Of a DNA stretch of 64,000 nt, positions 46,588-55,984 are shown piece by piece; position 1 is the first letter of the stretch, and each line of letters begins with the position of its first letter. The position numbers and the translations under genes are program-made. This stretch comes from an endosymbiont of Galathealinum brachiosum (GTDB taxonomy: Bacteria > Pseudomonadota > Gammaproteobacteria > SZUA-229): NCBI GenBank assembly GCA_003349885.1, contig QFXC01000013.1:310001-374000 (forward strand). Direction: 5' to 3'. The notes under the pieces were generated by a model, which was given only the letters and a program-made list of their open reading frames with translations, made no database searches and had not been told where the DNA came from.

Positions 46588-47277
46588 TCAATCACCCAAT
46601 ACAGATTTAACAAATGGAATAGTTAACCGTCTATGTTGCTGCAACTGTGCTTTATCGAGCGTTTCTAAAATCACAAACAGATCAGCAATGTCACGATGAC
46701 AATTATTCAATAAATAGTTCGCTACATTATCTGCCAGATCAAAACCACGGCACTCCGCTCTTTGTTGCAATGCCAGACACTTTTCAGTATCACTTAACTC
46801 ATTCAGTTTAAATACCGGACCCCATTGTAATCTTGAAATTAAATCATTGAGTTCAATGCTTATTTCAGTAGGCGGTTGATTTGCTGAAATAACCAGACGG
46901 GTATTATTTTCTCTGGCACGGTTTATCAGATCGAACAACGCTTCCTGCCAGTCCGGTTTGTCGCATAATAGCTGCACGTCATCTATGCAGCACACATCCA
47001 TCTCTTCCTGCCCCTGAAACACTTCAGGCGAATAGCTTATTAACTGATGCAATGGCAAATAGCTGACGTTTATATTAGAGCCGGAATAATACTGACATAA
47101 CGCCTGTAAAATATGCGTTTTACCGGCATTATGCATTCCCCAGATATAAACCTGTTTTTCAGAATCTAGTTTTTTATCTTTTAGTAGATCCACCAGCAAC
47201 TGGTTATCACCTGTGACAAAATTATCAAAGGTAAAACTATCCTTAAGTGTGATATCCAGAGTTAATTGAGTAAACAT
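46588..47277 (-). CDS. hda: DnaA regulatory inactivator Hda
   Basis: 229-residue AAA+ protein that, with the DNA-loaded clamp, stimulates hydrolysis of DnaA-ATP after initiation. The N-terminal clamp-binding motif is QLTLDI at residues 4-9. The P-loop reads WGMHNAGKTHILQAL (about 46-60), Walker B is CCIDDVQLL and the arginine finger region SRLQWGPVF. It is followed upstream by the AI-2E gene (25 bases) on the same strand, so hda is the last gene of DUF2066-AI-2E-hda. Confidence 0.93.
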   Translation of the reverse strand: MFTQLTLDITLKDSFTFDNFVTGDNQLLVDLLKDKKLDSEKQVYIWGMHNAGKTHILQALCQYYSGSNINVSYLPLHQLISYSPEVFQGQEEMDVCCIDDVQLLCDKPDWQEALFDLINRARENNTRLVISANQPPTEISIELNDLISRLQWGPVFKLNELSDTEKCLALQQRAECRGFDLADNVANYLLNNCHRDIADLFVILETLDKAQLQQHRRLTIPFVKSVLGD

Positions 47278-47301
47278 TAATTTAAATTATCAGAAAAAAT
47301 T

Positions 47302-48390
47302 TCAGGTAGCGTCATTAAAAATAGAACTGGATTTATACTCATTATGCATGTGACGTATCATTACTGCCAAAACAGCTGCAACCGGTAATGCCAGTAAAAT
47401 ACCCACAAAGCCAAACAATTGGCCACCAGCTAAAATAGCGAAAATAACAGCAACAGGATGCAAACCAATTTTATCACCCACTAACACGGGTGTTAACAGC
47501 ATCCCTTCAAGCATCTGCCCAATACTAAATACAATAATAACCGGTATTAACTGCATCAAGTCATGGGTTTGCAATAACATGGCAACACTCGCAGCAATAA
47601 TGCCAACAATAAAACCTAAATAAGGAACAAAACTAACCAGCCCTGCGAGCATACCAATAAGTAAAGCCAGTTTTAAATCAATAAACCACAGCCCTGTAGA
47701 ATATACCGCACCTAAAGCAAGCATCACAATAAACTGACCGCGTAAAAACGCAGATAACACCTCATCAGATTCACGTGCAAGTTTTCTAATTATCGACTGG
47801 TTTTTTCTCGGCACCAGATCATCGATGTGTGTCATTAAGACATCCCAGTCACGTAACAGATAAAATGTCACTACAGGTATTAACACCATATTAGCTGCCC
47901 AGACTGTCAGAGCCAAACCCGATGATGCTACAGATGAGACCACCTGAGATATTATTCCACCTGCCTGAGCATAATGAGCTGCAAATAATTTTTTAAGTAA
48001 ATCAAAGTCAAATACCGAAGTGTCTATGGCAAGATATTTAGCAACCTGAGGTAAAACATTATTTTGAATATGATCCAGGTATTCCGGCATATTTGAAACA
48101 AGATATGCTATCTGCTTACCCAATAACGGCAAGATTAAAAAAGCCATAATTGTTAATAAACTGAACAGCGTTATAAAAACAATAGTAACTGCTAAACTAC
48201 GTGACAATTTAGATGAAAATCTGGGCTGGAATTTCATCTCCAGTCGATCTGCTATCGGATCGCCTAAATAAGCCAGTAATGCCGCAGCAAAAAAAGGCAT
48301 TAATACGGGTGACAATAAATAAAAAACAAACCCTGTCAACGAAACGATCAGTAACATCATCCATTTTTGTGACTCTGAAATCTGGCTCAT
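47302..48390 (-). CDS. AI-2E family transporter (second copy)
   Basis: 362-residue polytopic inner-membrane protein with eight hydrophobic segments and the family motifs VVTFYLLRDWDVL, FLRGQFIVMLALGAVYSTGL, GLVSFVPYLGFIVGI and LTPVLVGDKIGLHPVAVI. It overlaps the DUF2066 gene by four bases (ATGA) and precedes hda. It is clearly paralogous to, but different from, the copy at 15138-16187. Substrate unknown. Confidence 0.87.
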   Translation of the reverse strand: MSQISESQKWMMLLIVSLTGFVFYLLSPVLMPFFAAALLAYLGDPIADRLEMKFQPRFSSKLSRSLAVTIVFITLFSLLTIMAFLILPLLGKQIAYLVSNMPEYLDHIQNNVLPQVAKYLAIDTSVFDFDLLKKLFAAHYAQAGGIISQVVSSVASSGLALTVWAANMVLIPVVTFYLLRDWDVLMTHIDDLVPRKNQSIIRKLARESDEVLSAFLRGQFIVMLALGAVYSTGLWFIDLKLALLIGMLAGLVSFVPYLGFIVGIIAASVAMLLQTHDLMQLIPVIIVFSIGQMLEGMLLTPVLVGDKIGLHPVAVIFAILAGGQLFGFVGILLALPVAAVLAVMIRHMHNEYKSSSIFNDAT

Positions 48391-49601
48391 CCATTTAACC
48401 TGTAACGTAATATATATTTTGGTGTTTCTGGCAATTCATTTTCAGATTTTTTTTCACCAGTTTCATCACCATCCGGGTTTTCATTTAAAACCTGTTGTGT
48501 CGGCTCATCTGAATTATCAACTGGTAAATCTGCTGACACCTGTTTTTTCTCCTGATGATTGTCTGGACGCGTATCAGGCACCAGAACTTTACCCAGTGCA
48601 ATAATACGTTTTAGATCACTTTCATCACCACTCAGCTCGATATGAAAATCAACCTGATATTGATTCACTTCAGTCGCATATACATTTTTAACTGGTGCCA
48701 GTGAAGACAGATAATGTGAAGCAGCTGCATATTTACTAACGCTATTTAAATCACTCACACGTAATAAAATCTCTCCATCGTTCTCATTGCCGGCAAAGAC
48801 CGCAAAGCGACTGGAGATCTGATCAGTCGCCACGCCTACACCACTGCCCATAAGAATCTCCAGGTCCGGTGAAGTTAATTTCCAGCTCTCAGTTCTGTCT
48901 TCCATTAATAATGACCAGTTAACCGTCCAGCTTCCCTTTGACCAGTTCATGCGCCCAAGAACCACTGCATCCACCGAATAACGTTCACTAGCCTGTTTTA
49001 CCGGACCCCAGAACTCGCCCCAGACATCAATAAACTTAATCATCTTTTTATCACGAGCATCATACTCGGGCCAGATAACAGGCAATCCCCGGCGTTTAGC
49101 CTCTTTACTCACAGCCTGTTTAATTTGTGAAACATCTGATTTTTTTAATAAATAACGGTTATTACCATCTTTAACCGCTAACCAGACAAGCACATTAGGA
49201 CGCTGATAACCCCAGATAGGCATACTGTTATCCCGTAATAACTGCCTGACTTTTGCCCCGTCAAACTGCATCCATAACTTGTATTTAGGCGCAACCAGAG
49301 TACTGGTTTTTTTCATATAATCATCAATTTCAGGCTGACTCATGGCTTTATAATGATACTGGCGTACCATACGAGTCGCCTGTTTTAAATCAATCTGAGT
49401 AGGAGCCAGGCTGGTACCAGATACTCGCACTGACACCTCAATCAAACCTTGTTCAAATGCAGCGCCCCGAATCTGCTTTTCCTGACTGATTACAGGCAAA
49501 CTTACTTCGTAAATTTGTTTAATTACAGCTGCCTGTGCATTTACTGAGAGGATAAATAAGCTAATTATGTTAAAAAATATTGTTTTACGGTTCATTTTCA
49601 T
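48387..49601 (-). CDS. Exported DUF2066 protein
   Basis: 404-residue exported protein. Signal peptide to about residue 24 (VNAQAA), then the DUF2066 domain (about 25-360) starting VIKQIYEVSLPVISQEKQIR and including YKLWMQFDGAKVRQLL and NVLVWLAVKDGNNRYLL. The C-terminal about 45 residues are Pro/Glu/Asp-rich and probably disordered. Function unknown. Its neighbours, purM divergent on one side and AI-2E/hda on the other, match the Pseudomonas arrangement, so this is a conserved housekeeping locus. Confidence 0.82.
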   Translation of the reverse strand: MKMNRKTIFFNIISLFILSVNAQAAVIKQIYEVSLPVISQEKQIRGAAFEQGLIEVSVRVSGTSLAPTQIDLKQATRMVRQYHYKAMSQPEIDDYMKKTSTLVAPKYKLWMQFDGAKVRQLLRDNSMPIWGYQRPNVLVWLAVKDGNNRYLLKKSDVSQIKQAVSKEAKRRGLPVIWPEYDARDKKMIKFIDVWGEFWGPVKQASERYSVDAVVLGRMNWSKGSWTVNWSLLMEDRTESWKLTSPDLEILMGSGVGVATDQISSRFAVFAGNENDGEILLRVSDLNSVSKYAAASHYLSSLAPVKNVYATEVNQYQVDFHIELSGDESDLKRIIALGKVLVPDTRPDNHQEKKQVSADLPVDNSDEPTQQVLNENPDGDETGEKKSENELPETPKYILRYRLNG

Positions 49602-49668
49602 TCGTGACTATTGCAAGGAAGATGTACAATACCACATCTTTTAATAGTGATGGTTTATCAGGTTCGCA

Positions 49669-50727
49669 ATGTCTCAATCAGATTCACAAAATTCTTCAAA
49701 ACAATCCCTTAGTTACCGTGATGCCGGTGTCGATATAGACGCAGGTGCTGATCTGGTTGAACAAATAAAGCCCCACGTTAAGCGCACTATGCGCCCGGAA
49801 GTGTTGGGTGGACTAGGCGGATTTGGTGCCTTATTCGAAATTCCTCTTGATCGCTACCAGAAACCGGTACTGGTTTCCGGCACTGATGGAGTGGGCACCA
49901 AACTTAAACTGGCATTAGAATTAAACAAGCATGACACGATCGGTATTGATCTGGTGGCTATGTGTGTAAACGATATACTGGTTTTAGGTGCTGAGCCGCT
50001 CTATTTCCTTGATTATTATGCAACTGGAAAGCTTGATAACGCGGTTGCTACAGATGTAATTAAGGGAATTGCAGAAGGCTGTATTCAATCGGGCTGTGCT
50101 TTAACAGGTGGCGAAACCGCAGAAATGCCGGGCATGTACAGTGAAGGCGATTACGATCTTGCCGGCTTCTGTGTCGGTATTGTTGAAAAAGACCAGATCA
50201 TTGATACCAGCAAAGTTGAAGCGGGCAATGTTCTCATTGGTATCGCCTCATCTGGCCCGCATTCCAACGGTTACTCTCTTATTCGTAAAGTAATCGAAGT
50301 GAGTAATGCCGATTTAAGTGAAACCTGTGGTGAACAGACACTGGGTGAAGCATTACTAGCACCTACTCGTATATACGTAAAAAGCATTCACGCTCTACTT
50401 GAACAAATTGATATCCACGCCATGTCTCACATCACCGGTGGTGGATTAACTGAAAACCTGCCTCGTGTAATGCCTGAAAATACTCGTGCACAGCTTGATG
50501 TGAATAGCTGGGAATTACCTGAAGTATTTAAGTGGTTACAGCAACAGGGCAATATTGAAGATCTGGAAATGTATCGCACATTTAACTGCGGTATTGGTAT
50601 GGTATTAATCATTAATGAAGAAGATGCAGATACCGCCATCGATGTGCTGAACAAAGCAGGTGAATCTGCATTTAAGCTGGGTTCAATAACAAGCTCCAAC
50701 GGTGCACCAGACGTAATTATTGAATAA
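49669..50727 (+). CDS. purM: Phosphoribosylformylglycinamidine cyclo-ligase
   Basis: AIR synthetase: ATP-dependent ring closure of FGAM to aminoimidazole ribotide in purine synthesis; cytosolic dimer. The 352-residue protein contains [12 protein letters not shown] (16-27), the dimer/nucleotide segment [30 protein letters not shown] and [11 protein letters not shown], all family signatures. Length matches E. coli PurM. purN begins 11 bases after its stop. Confidence 0.97.
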   Translation: MSQSDSQNSSKQSLSYRDAGVDIDAGADLVEQIKPHVKRTMRPEVLGGLGGFGALFEIPLDRYQKPVLVSGTDGVGTKLKLALELNKHDTIGIDLVAMCVNDILVLGAEPLYFLDYYATGKLDNAVATDVIKGIAEGCIQSGCALTGGETAEMPGMYSEGDYDLAGFCVGIVEKDQIIDTSKVEAGNVLIGIASSGPHSNGYSLIRKVIEVSNADLSETCGEQTLGEALLAPTRIYVKSIHALLEQIDIHAMSHITGGGLTENLPRVMPENTRAQLDVNSWELPEVFKWLQQQGNIEDLEMYRTFNCGIGMVLIINEEDADTAIDVLNKAGESAFKLGSITSSNGAPDVIIE

Positions 50728-50738
50728 GTTCTGTTTTA

Positions 50739-51404
50739 ATGAGTACACCCAGTTTAAATATCGTTGTACTGATTTCAGGCAGCGGCTCGAATTTACAGGC
50801 CATTATTGATGCTGTTACTGCAGGTCAGTTACATGCAAACATTAAAGCGGTTATTAGCAACCGCCCGGATGTTAAAGGGCTAGAACGAGCCCTGTCTGCA
50901 AACATCCCTGCTCTCACACTTGATCACAAACAGTTTGATAGTCGGGAAGCTTTTGACCAGCAGCTTATTCAGGAAATAGACCAGCACCAGCCAGACCTGA
51001 TAATCCTTGCAGGTTTTATGCGTATACTCACTGATGATTTTGTTAAGCATTACAACGGTAAAATGCTGAACATTCATCCTTCGTTATTACCTGAATTCAC
51101 GGGCTTAAATACCCACCAGCGAGCACTTGACGCGGGTGTTAAACAACATGGTGTCACTGTGCATTATGTCAGTAATGAACTCGATGGTGGCCCACTTGTC
51201 TTACAGGCAGTCATTGATGTAAATGAAAATGACACAGTTGAATCATTACAACAACGCATTCACCAGCAAGAACATATTATTTATCCAATGGTTATTGAAT
51301 GGGCCGCACAACAGCGACTCGAAGTCATTGATCAACAGGTTTATCTGGATAAACAACCACTGGAAAACCCGGCCAAATGGATAAACAACCAACTCATCAA
51401 TTAA
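50739..51404 (+). CDS. purN: Phosphoribosylglycinamide formyltransferase
   Basis: Transfers a formyl group from 10-formyl-THF to GAR, step three of purine synthesis; cytosolic. The 221-residue protein carries the catalytic trio N111, H113 (NIHPSLLP) and D149 (ELDGGPLV), plus the N-terminal phosphate-binding LISGSGSNLQAI. In the substrate loop, EFTGLNTHQRAL replaces the more usual YKGLHTH. It follows purM at 11 bases and its end overlaps the DUF3108 gene by 28 bases. Confidence 0.96.
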   Translation: MSTPSLNIVVLISGSGSNLQAIIDAVTAGQLHANIKAVISNRPDVKGLERALSANIPALTLDHKQFDSREAFDQQLIQEIDQHQPDLIILAGFMRILTDDFVKHYNGKMLNIHPSLLPEFTGLNTHQRALDAGVKQHGVTVHYVSNELDGGPLVLQAVIDVNENDTVESLQQRIHQQEHIIYPMVIEWAAQQRLEVIDQQVYLDKQPLENPAKWINNQLIN

Positions 51405-52210
51405 ATCTGGATAAATCTGCAATCGTTTATCTCCTGCTACTGTCTGCTTTACTGTCATTATTTACATCTAAAGCAATAGCAGAAAATTCACCTGTAAAAT
51501 CAGATACCTATTTAACTGAAACATTAGAAGAAACGAGCTTTATTCTGCCCCCTAACCATCAAAGCCTGTACAGCATGGAGAAATATGGTTCGCATGTGGG
51601 TGAAATGAAAAATAAATTACACTATAAAGATGGCACAATTAACTATACCTCCAGCGCTGAAGCCAAAGGTCTGGCTTCACTTTTTATAAAAGCAGAGCCC
51701 AAAGAAACCAGCATCTTAAACTGGCCAGAAAATAAACAGTCATCTCTCCCTCAACAGTTAAGTTTTAGTTACATTCAGGGTAAAAAACATAAAAAAAATC
51801 AACAGATTATGTTTGAGCATGTGGAAACAGGTGAAACACAAATTACAGGCAGCTATAAATTCAAGCCTTATTCATTACAAAGCACCCAAACTGTCTGGGG
51901 CAGACAGTTATTACCCCTGTTAATGAGTAGTGATCTGCAGCTTGACCCTCATACCACCAGCAATAGTTTTTATATTACTGACAAGGGACATCTGCAAAAA
52001 TACACCTATACTCTGGTAACGAGTGAAGACATAAAATTTAAAAACAAAATACAGCCTGTTTTAAAATTTAAACTAAGTAGAGAAGGTAGCCGACGCATGT
52101 CATATGTCTGGTTATCCAGAGATCATTACTACCTTCCTCTAAAAATTGAACAATATAAAGACGGTGACTTAAACGTCCGTATGTTAATGACACACCTGAA
52201 CCTGGATTAA
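51377..52210 (+). CDS. Exported DUF3108 protein
   Basis: 277-residue exported protein. The ATG lies inside purN in another frame (28-base overlap), a plausible translationally coupled start; the next hydrophobic segment (about 15-35, AIVYLLLLSALLSLF) is the signal. The domain is beta-rich with YSMEKYGSHVGEMKN and the final repeat YVWLSRDHYYLPLKIEQY, characteristic of DUF3108 lipid-binding-like proteins. Position after purMN matches the Pseudomonas arrangement. Function unknown. Confidence 0.78.
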   Translation: MDKQPTHQLNLDKSAIVYLLLLSALLSLFTSKAIAENSPVKSDTYLTETLEETSFILPPNHQSLYSMEKYGSHVGEMKNKLHYKDGTINYTSSAEAKGLASLFIKAEPKETSILNWPENKQSSLPQQLSFSYIQGKKHKKNQQIMFEHVETGETQITGSYKFKPYSLQSTQTVWGRQLLPLLMSSDLQLDPHTTSNSFYITDKGHLQKYTYTLVTSEDIKFKNKIQPVLKFKLSREGSRRMSYVWLSRDHYYLPLKIEQYKDGDLNVRMLMTHLNLD

Positions 52211-52221
52211 ACAGAATTAAG

Positions 52222-52752
52222 ATGACTGATATAAACGAAGAAGATGACGACTGGGTAAGTAAAAGCCAGCGCAAAAGAGAATGCGATGATGTTCTGGAAC
52301 TGGGTGAAAAGATGATCACCATGAACCAGGATGAGCTTGATCAAATCACCATGGATAGTGAATTGCGCCAGGCTCTTGATGATGCACAGCGTATAAAATC
52401 CAATAACGCGCTTAAACGTCAAAAACACTATATAGCCAAAGTTATGCGCGGCTTAGATGATCAAACACTCAGCGGTCAGGTAGAGCGTGTATTACATAAA
52501 CATGACATCTATAATGCTGAATTCAAACGCATGGAAAAGTGGCGTGATTCAATAATAGAAAATGGTGACAGGGGAATTAATGATTTTCTTGAACAATACC
52601 CTCATGCGGATCGTCACCACCTGAGACAACTGGTTCGAAATGCCGTCAAAGAGAAAAAAAACAACAAACCACCCGCAGCTTATCGTCAGATATTTAAATA
52701 CATAAGAGAAGTTTCTGATGAAGCCACCAGCAACGATGCGAATGACTATTAG
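52222..52752 (+). CDS. darP: Ribosome biogenesis factor DarP (YjgA, DUF615)
   Basis: 176-residue cytosolic helical protein that binds pre-50S ribosomal particles in E. coli and aids late maturation. Family features are SKSQRKRECDDVLELGEKM, ALDDAQRIKSNNALKRQKHY split in two helices, and FLEQYPHADRHHLRQLVRNA near the C-terminus. It follows the DUF3108 gene by 11 bases. Length and motifs agree with YjgA. Confidence 0.9.
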   Translation: MTDINEEDDDWVSKSQRKRECDDVLELGEKMITMNQDELDQITMDSELRQALDDAQRIKSNNALKRQKHYIAKVMRGLDDQTLSGQVERVLHKHDIYNAEFKRMEKWRDSIIENGDRGINDFLEQYPHADRHHLRQLVRNAVKEKKNNKPPAAYRQIFKYIREVSDEATSNDANDY

Positions 52753-52800
52753 CTCTACTATACTAAAACTACCTATAATAAATTAATTTGAGTAATTTTC

Positions 52801-53088
52801 ATGGACTTTACCAGCATACATAATTTCTACGAACATCTGGTGATTGATTACCTTCAGGCAGAGGTTATTCCTAGTCATGAAGATCAGTCTACCGATTTCT
52901 TTCTTGATGTCGCCTGTTATGCGCTCTCAAAACTACCGTCACGATATATGCGTCACGAAATTGATATGGCCTTTTATCTGGAATCTAAAGAGCGCGCTGA
53001 GATGATGGCTGAAGTAAAAAAACACGTAGATGAAGCAGTTCAATACATCACACAGAACTTTAATAAAAACGAACGTTACGAGCCTTAA
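52801..53088 (+). CDS. ComFB-like small protein
   Basis: 95-residue cytosolic protein resembling late-competence ComFB. It has the opening helix FTSIHNFYEHLVIDYL and the core FFLDVACYALSKLPSRYMRHE, corresponding to the ComFB pattern ending in ALNRLPPRY. The CxxC-type cysteines that bind zinc in Bacillus ComFB are missing; only Cys40 remains. Some ComFB-like proteins bind c-di-AMP or c-di-GMP in other bacteria, but this cannot be claimed here. It follows darP by 48 bases and converges on clpB, with a decayed repeat in between. Confidence 0.7.
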   Translation: MDFTSIHNFYEHLVIDYLQAEVIPSHEDQSTDFFLDVACYALSKLPSRYMRHEIDMAFYLESKERAEMMAEVKKHVDEAVQYITQNFNKNERYEP

Positions 53089-53111
53089 TTAAAAATAGCA
53101 CGATACATCAC

Positions 53112-53160
53112 AATTAAGGACTGACCTCACTTTTTGAGTTCTGTCCTCGATTGTGATTCC
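53112..53160 (+). repeat. Decayed partial copy of the dispersed element (copy 5)
   Basis: TTAAGGACTGACCTCACTTT...GAGTTCTGTCCTCGATTGTGAT resembles the left arm of the family (GGGGACTGAGCATCTTT...CGCTCTGTCCCCTGTTGTGAT in copy 6) with many substitutions; the TTGTGAT junction is shared. No right arm is recognisable. It lies between the convergent ComFB-like and clpB genes. Confidence 0.5.
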
Positions 53161-53185
53161 ACAGACGTTATTCAGTGCAACTAAC

Positions 53186-55762
53186 TTAAGCTGCCTTAAA
53201 GCTCAAACCTTCACCATCCAGCTCAACATCAATTACATCACCCGGTGAAAAATCACCTTGCAATAACTTTTGTGCAAGTGGGTTTTCCAGTTGTTGCTGA
53301 ATAGCTCTTTTTAATGGCCTTGCTCCATATACCGGATCAAAACCTGCTTCACCCAGCCTGTCTAATACCGTCTCACTTAAATGTAGATCAAGATCTCTAT
53401 CCTGCAAGCGCTGGCGTAGGTTTTCGATTTGAATAGCAGTAATCGAACGTATCTGTTCACGACCCAGAGTATGAAATACAACAGACTCATCCACCCGGTT
53501 AATAAATTCAGGCCTGAAATGCTGACCGACAATCTCCATAACAGCAGATTTCATTCCATCAAAATCACCCTTTTCAGTAAACTCCTGGATATGTTGCGAG
53601 CCAAGATTCGATGTCATGATAATAACGGTGTTTCTAAAATCAACGGTACGACCCTGACCATCTGTTAAACGACCATCATCAAGAACCTGTAATAACACAT
53701 TAAAAACGTCCGGATGTGCCTTTTCAACTTCATCCAGCAAAACAACTGAATAAGGTTTACGGCGCACTGCTTCCGTTAAGTAACCACCTTCCTCATAACC
53801 TACATATCCTGGAGGCGCTCCAATTAATCTGGCCACTGAATGTTTTTCCATAAATTCCGACATATCAATGCGCACCATTGCATCTTCGGTATCAAACAAG
53901 AATTTAGCCAGTGCTTTTGTAAGTTCCGTTTTACCTACACCAGTAGGCCCTAAAAATAAAAATGAGCCATTCGGGCGATTAGGCTCAGACAACCCTGCAC
54001 GTGAACGTCGTATTGCATTTGATACTGACTCAACAGCTTCACTCTGCCCCACCACTCGTTTGCCTATTTCATCTTCCATGCGTAAGAGCTTTTCTTTTTC
54101 ACCTTCCATCATTTTTGCAACCGGTATTCCGGTTGAACGTGAAACGACTTCAGCAATTTCCTCTTCGGTAACTCGATTACGCAGTAAAGTCATTTCCTGC
54201 ATTTCTGCCTGCGACGCCATATCAAGCTCTTTTTCCAGCTCGGGAATACGCCCATACTGTAATTCAGACATACGAGTCAGGTCATTCGCCCGACTTGCGG
54301 TTTCCAGTTCCAGTCGTGCCTGTTCAAGTTTTTCCTTAATACTGGCACTGCCATGCAGCGCCGCTTTTTCAGACACCCAGATTTCATCCAGTTGCTGATA
54401 TTCCTGCTCAAGCACATCTATCTCTTCCTGAAGTTTTAACAGACGATCCCTTGAAGCCCGGTCATCTTCTTTTGTCAGTGCTTCACGTTCAATTTTTAAC
54501 TGAATTAAACGCCGTTCCAGTCTATCCATCACCTCTGGTTTAGAATCAATTTCCATACGAATACGGCTGGCCGCTTCATCAATTAGATCAATCGCTTTAT
54601 CTGGTAACTGTCGATCAGTTACATAACGATGAGATAAAACCGCAGCTGAAACAATTGCAGGGTCTGTAATATCAACACCATGATGAACTTCATAACGTTC
54701 TTTTAATCCACGTAAAATTGCAATGGTATCTTCAACCGTAGGTTCTTCTACCAGTACTTTTTGAAAGCGTCTCTCCAGTGCAGCGTCTTTCTCAATATAC
54801 TTACGATATTCATCCAGTGTTGTCGCACCCACACAATGTAACTCACCTCTAGCTAATGCAGGCTTCAACATATTACCCGCATCCATAGCACCTTCGGATT
54901 TACCCGCACCCACCATCATATGAATTTCATCAATAAATAAAATCACCTGACCTTCCTGTTTAGAAAGATCATTGAGCACTGCTTTTAAACGCTCTTCAAA
55001 TTCACCTCTAAACTTTGCACCGGCAATTAATGCAGCCAGATCAAGAGAAAGCAAACGTTTACCTTTTATACCCTCAGGCACTTCACCATTTACAATACGT
55101 TGAGCCAGACCTTCAACAATAGCCGTTTTACCTACACCCGGCTCACCAATTAATACTGGATTATTTTTTGTTCTGCGCTGCAATACCTGAATTGTTCTAC
55201 GAATTTCTTCATCACGACCGATAACCGGATCAAGCTTTCCCTGCTCCGCTCGTTCAGTTACATCTACAGTGTATTTTTCAAGTGCCTGACGCTGTTCCTC
55301 TGCATTCGGGTCATTTACATTCTGCCCACCACGTACTTTTTCTATGGCATCTTCGAGTGCTTTTTTATCCGCACCAAATTCACGTAAAATTTCACCAATT
55401 CGTGATTTTTCTTCCATTGCAGCAAGCACAAACAACTCGCTCGATATGTAATCGTCTTTACGTTTTTGCGCAAGCTTGTCTGTTACATTTAATACACGCC
55501 CCAGATCATTAGACAGATGCACATCACCCGCATTACCTTCCACCTGAGGTAGATGCTCTATCTCCTCACCTAACTTGGAACGCAAACCATTTACATTTAC
55601 ATTACTCATGGTTAATAAATGACGTACCGTTCCACCATCCTGGTCAAGTAGAGCCAGCATTAGATGAAGTGGTTCTATAAACTGATGATCTCGTCCAACC
55701 GCGAGAGACTGCGCCTCAGAAAGCGCCATTTGAAATTTGCTGGTTAATCGATCCATTCTCAT
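53186..55762 (-). CDS. clpB: Protein disaggregase ClpB
   Basis: 858-residue AAA+ Hsp100 chaperone that works with DnaK to pull apart protein aggregates; cytosolic hexamer. N-domain begins [14 protein letters not shown]; the first ATPase has [13 protein letters not shown] near 204 with [12 protein letters not shown], a coiled-coil M-domain follows (about 405-525), and the second ATPase has [14 protein letters not shown] near 607. No ClpP-binding IGF loop is needed in ClpB. Length equals the E. coli protein. A sigma-32-like promoter is present upstream of the start. Confidence 0.98.
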   Translation of the reverse strand: MRMDRLTSKFQMALSEAQSLAVGRDHQFIEPLHLMLALLDQDGGTVRHLLTMSNVNVNGLRSKLGEEIEHLPQVEGNAGDVHLSNDLGRVLNVTDKLAQKRKDDYISSELFVLAAMEEKSRIGEILREFGADKKALEDAIEKVRGGQNVNDPNAEEQRQALEKYTVDVTERAEQGKLDPVIGRDEEIRRTIQVLQRRTKNNPVLIGEPGVGKTAIVEGLAQRIVNGEVPEGIKGKRLLSLDLAALIAGAKFRGEFEERLKAVLNDLSKQEGQVILFIDEIHMMVGAGKSEGAMDAGNMLKPALARGELHCVGATTLDEYRKYIEKDAALERRFQKVLVEEPTVEDTIAILRGLKERYEVHHGVDITDPAIVSAAVLSHRYVTDRQLPDKAIDLIDEAASRIRMEIDSKPEVMDRLERRLIQLKIEREALTKEDDRASRDRLLKLQEEIDVLEQEYQQLDEIWVSEKAALHGSASIKEKLEQARLELETASRANDLTRMSELQYGRIPELEKELDMASQAEMQEMTLLRNRVTEEEIAEVVSRSTGIPVAKMMEGEKEKLLRMEDEIGKRVVGQSEAVESVSNAIRRSRAGLSEPNRPNGSFLFLGPTGVGKTELTKALAKFLFDTEDAMVRIDMSEFMEKHSVARLIGAPPGYVGYEEGGYLTEAVRRKPYSVVLLDEVEKAHPDVFNVLLQVLDDGRLTDGQGRTVDFRNTVIIMTSNLGSQHIQEFTEKGDFDGMKSAVMEIVGQHFRPEFINRVDESVVFHTLGREQIRSITAIQIENLRQRLQDRDLDLHLSETVLDRLGEAGFDPVYGARPLKRAIQQQLENPLAQKLLQGDFSPGDVIDVELDGEGLSFKAA

Positions 55763-55798
55763 GGCATTGCCTCATTTAAATTTTCTATTAATCAACAG

Positions 55799-55824
55799 AT
55801 ATGGGTATTAACATTTTTTTCAAG
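55799..55824 (-). promoter_or_regulatory. Sigma-32-like heat-shock promoter for clpB
   Basis: Read on the minus strand: CTTGAA at the -35 position, a 13-base spacer, then CCCATAT, close to the RpoH consensus CTTGAA-N13-CCCCATNT. It sits about 37-62 bases before the clpB start, the expected distance. Heat-shock control of clpB is well known in gammaproteobacteria. Confidence 0.75.
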
Positions 55825-55984
55825 GGGGTATTAATCAGAATAACTAAAATCTAATCAATATAACAGGCAGATTCAATGTCTGGAAAAACAGGGGTTTTAT
55901 TATATTTAATAGTTAACTCAGACAGGTTACACCTTAATTAATAAAACCTTTAACTTTACGTCTCTGAGCTAATAATATTATTTT

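Noticed and set aside
53868-54398. 176-residue open frame antisense to clpB
   Set aside because: It lies wholly inside an unambiguous ClpB coding region on the other strand, is Ser/Arg-rich as expected from a shadow frame, and has no ribosome site.
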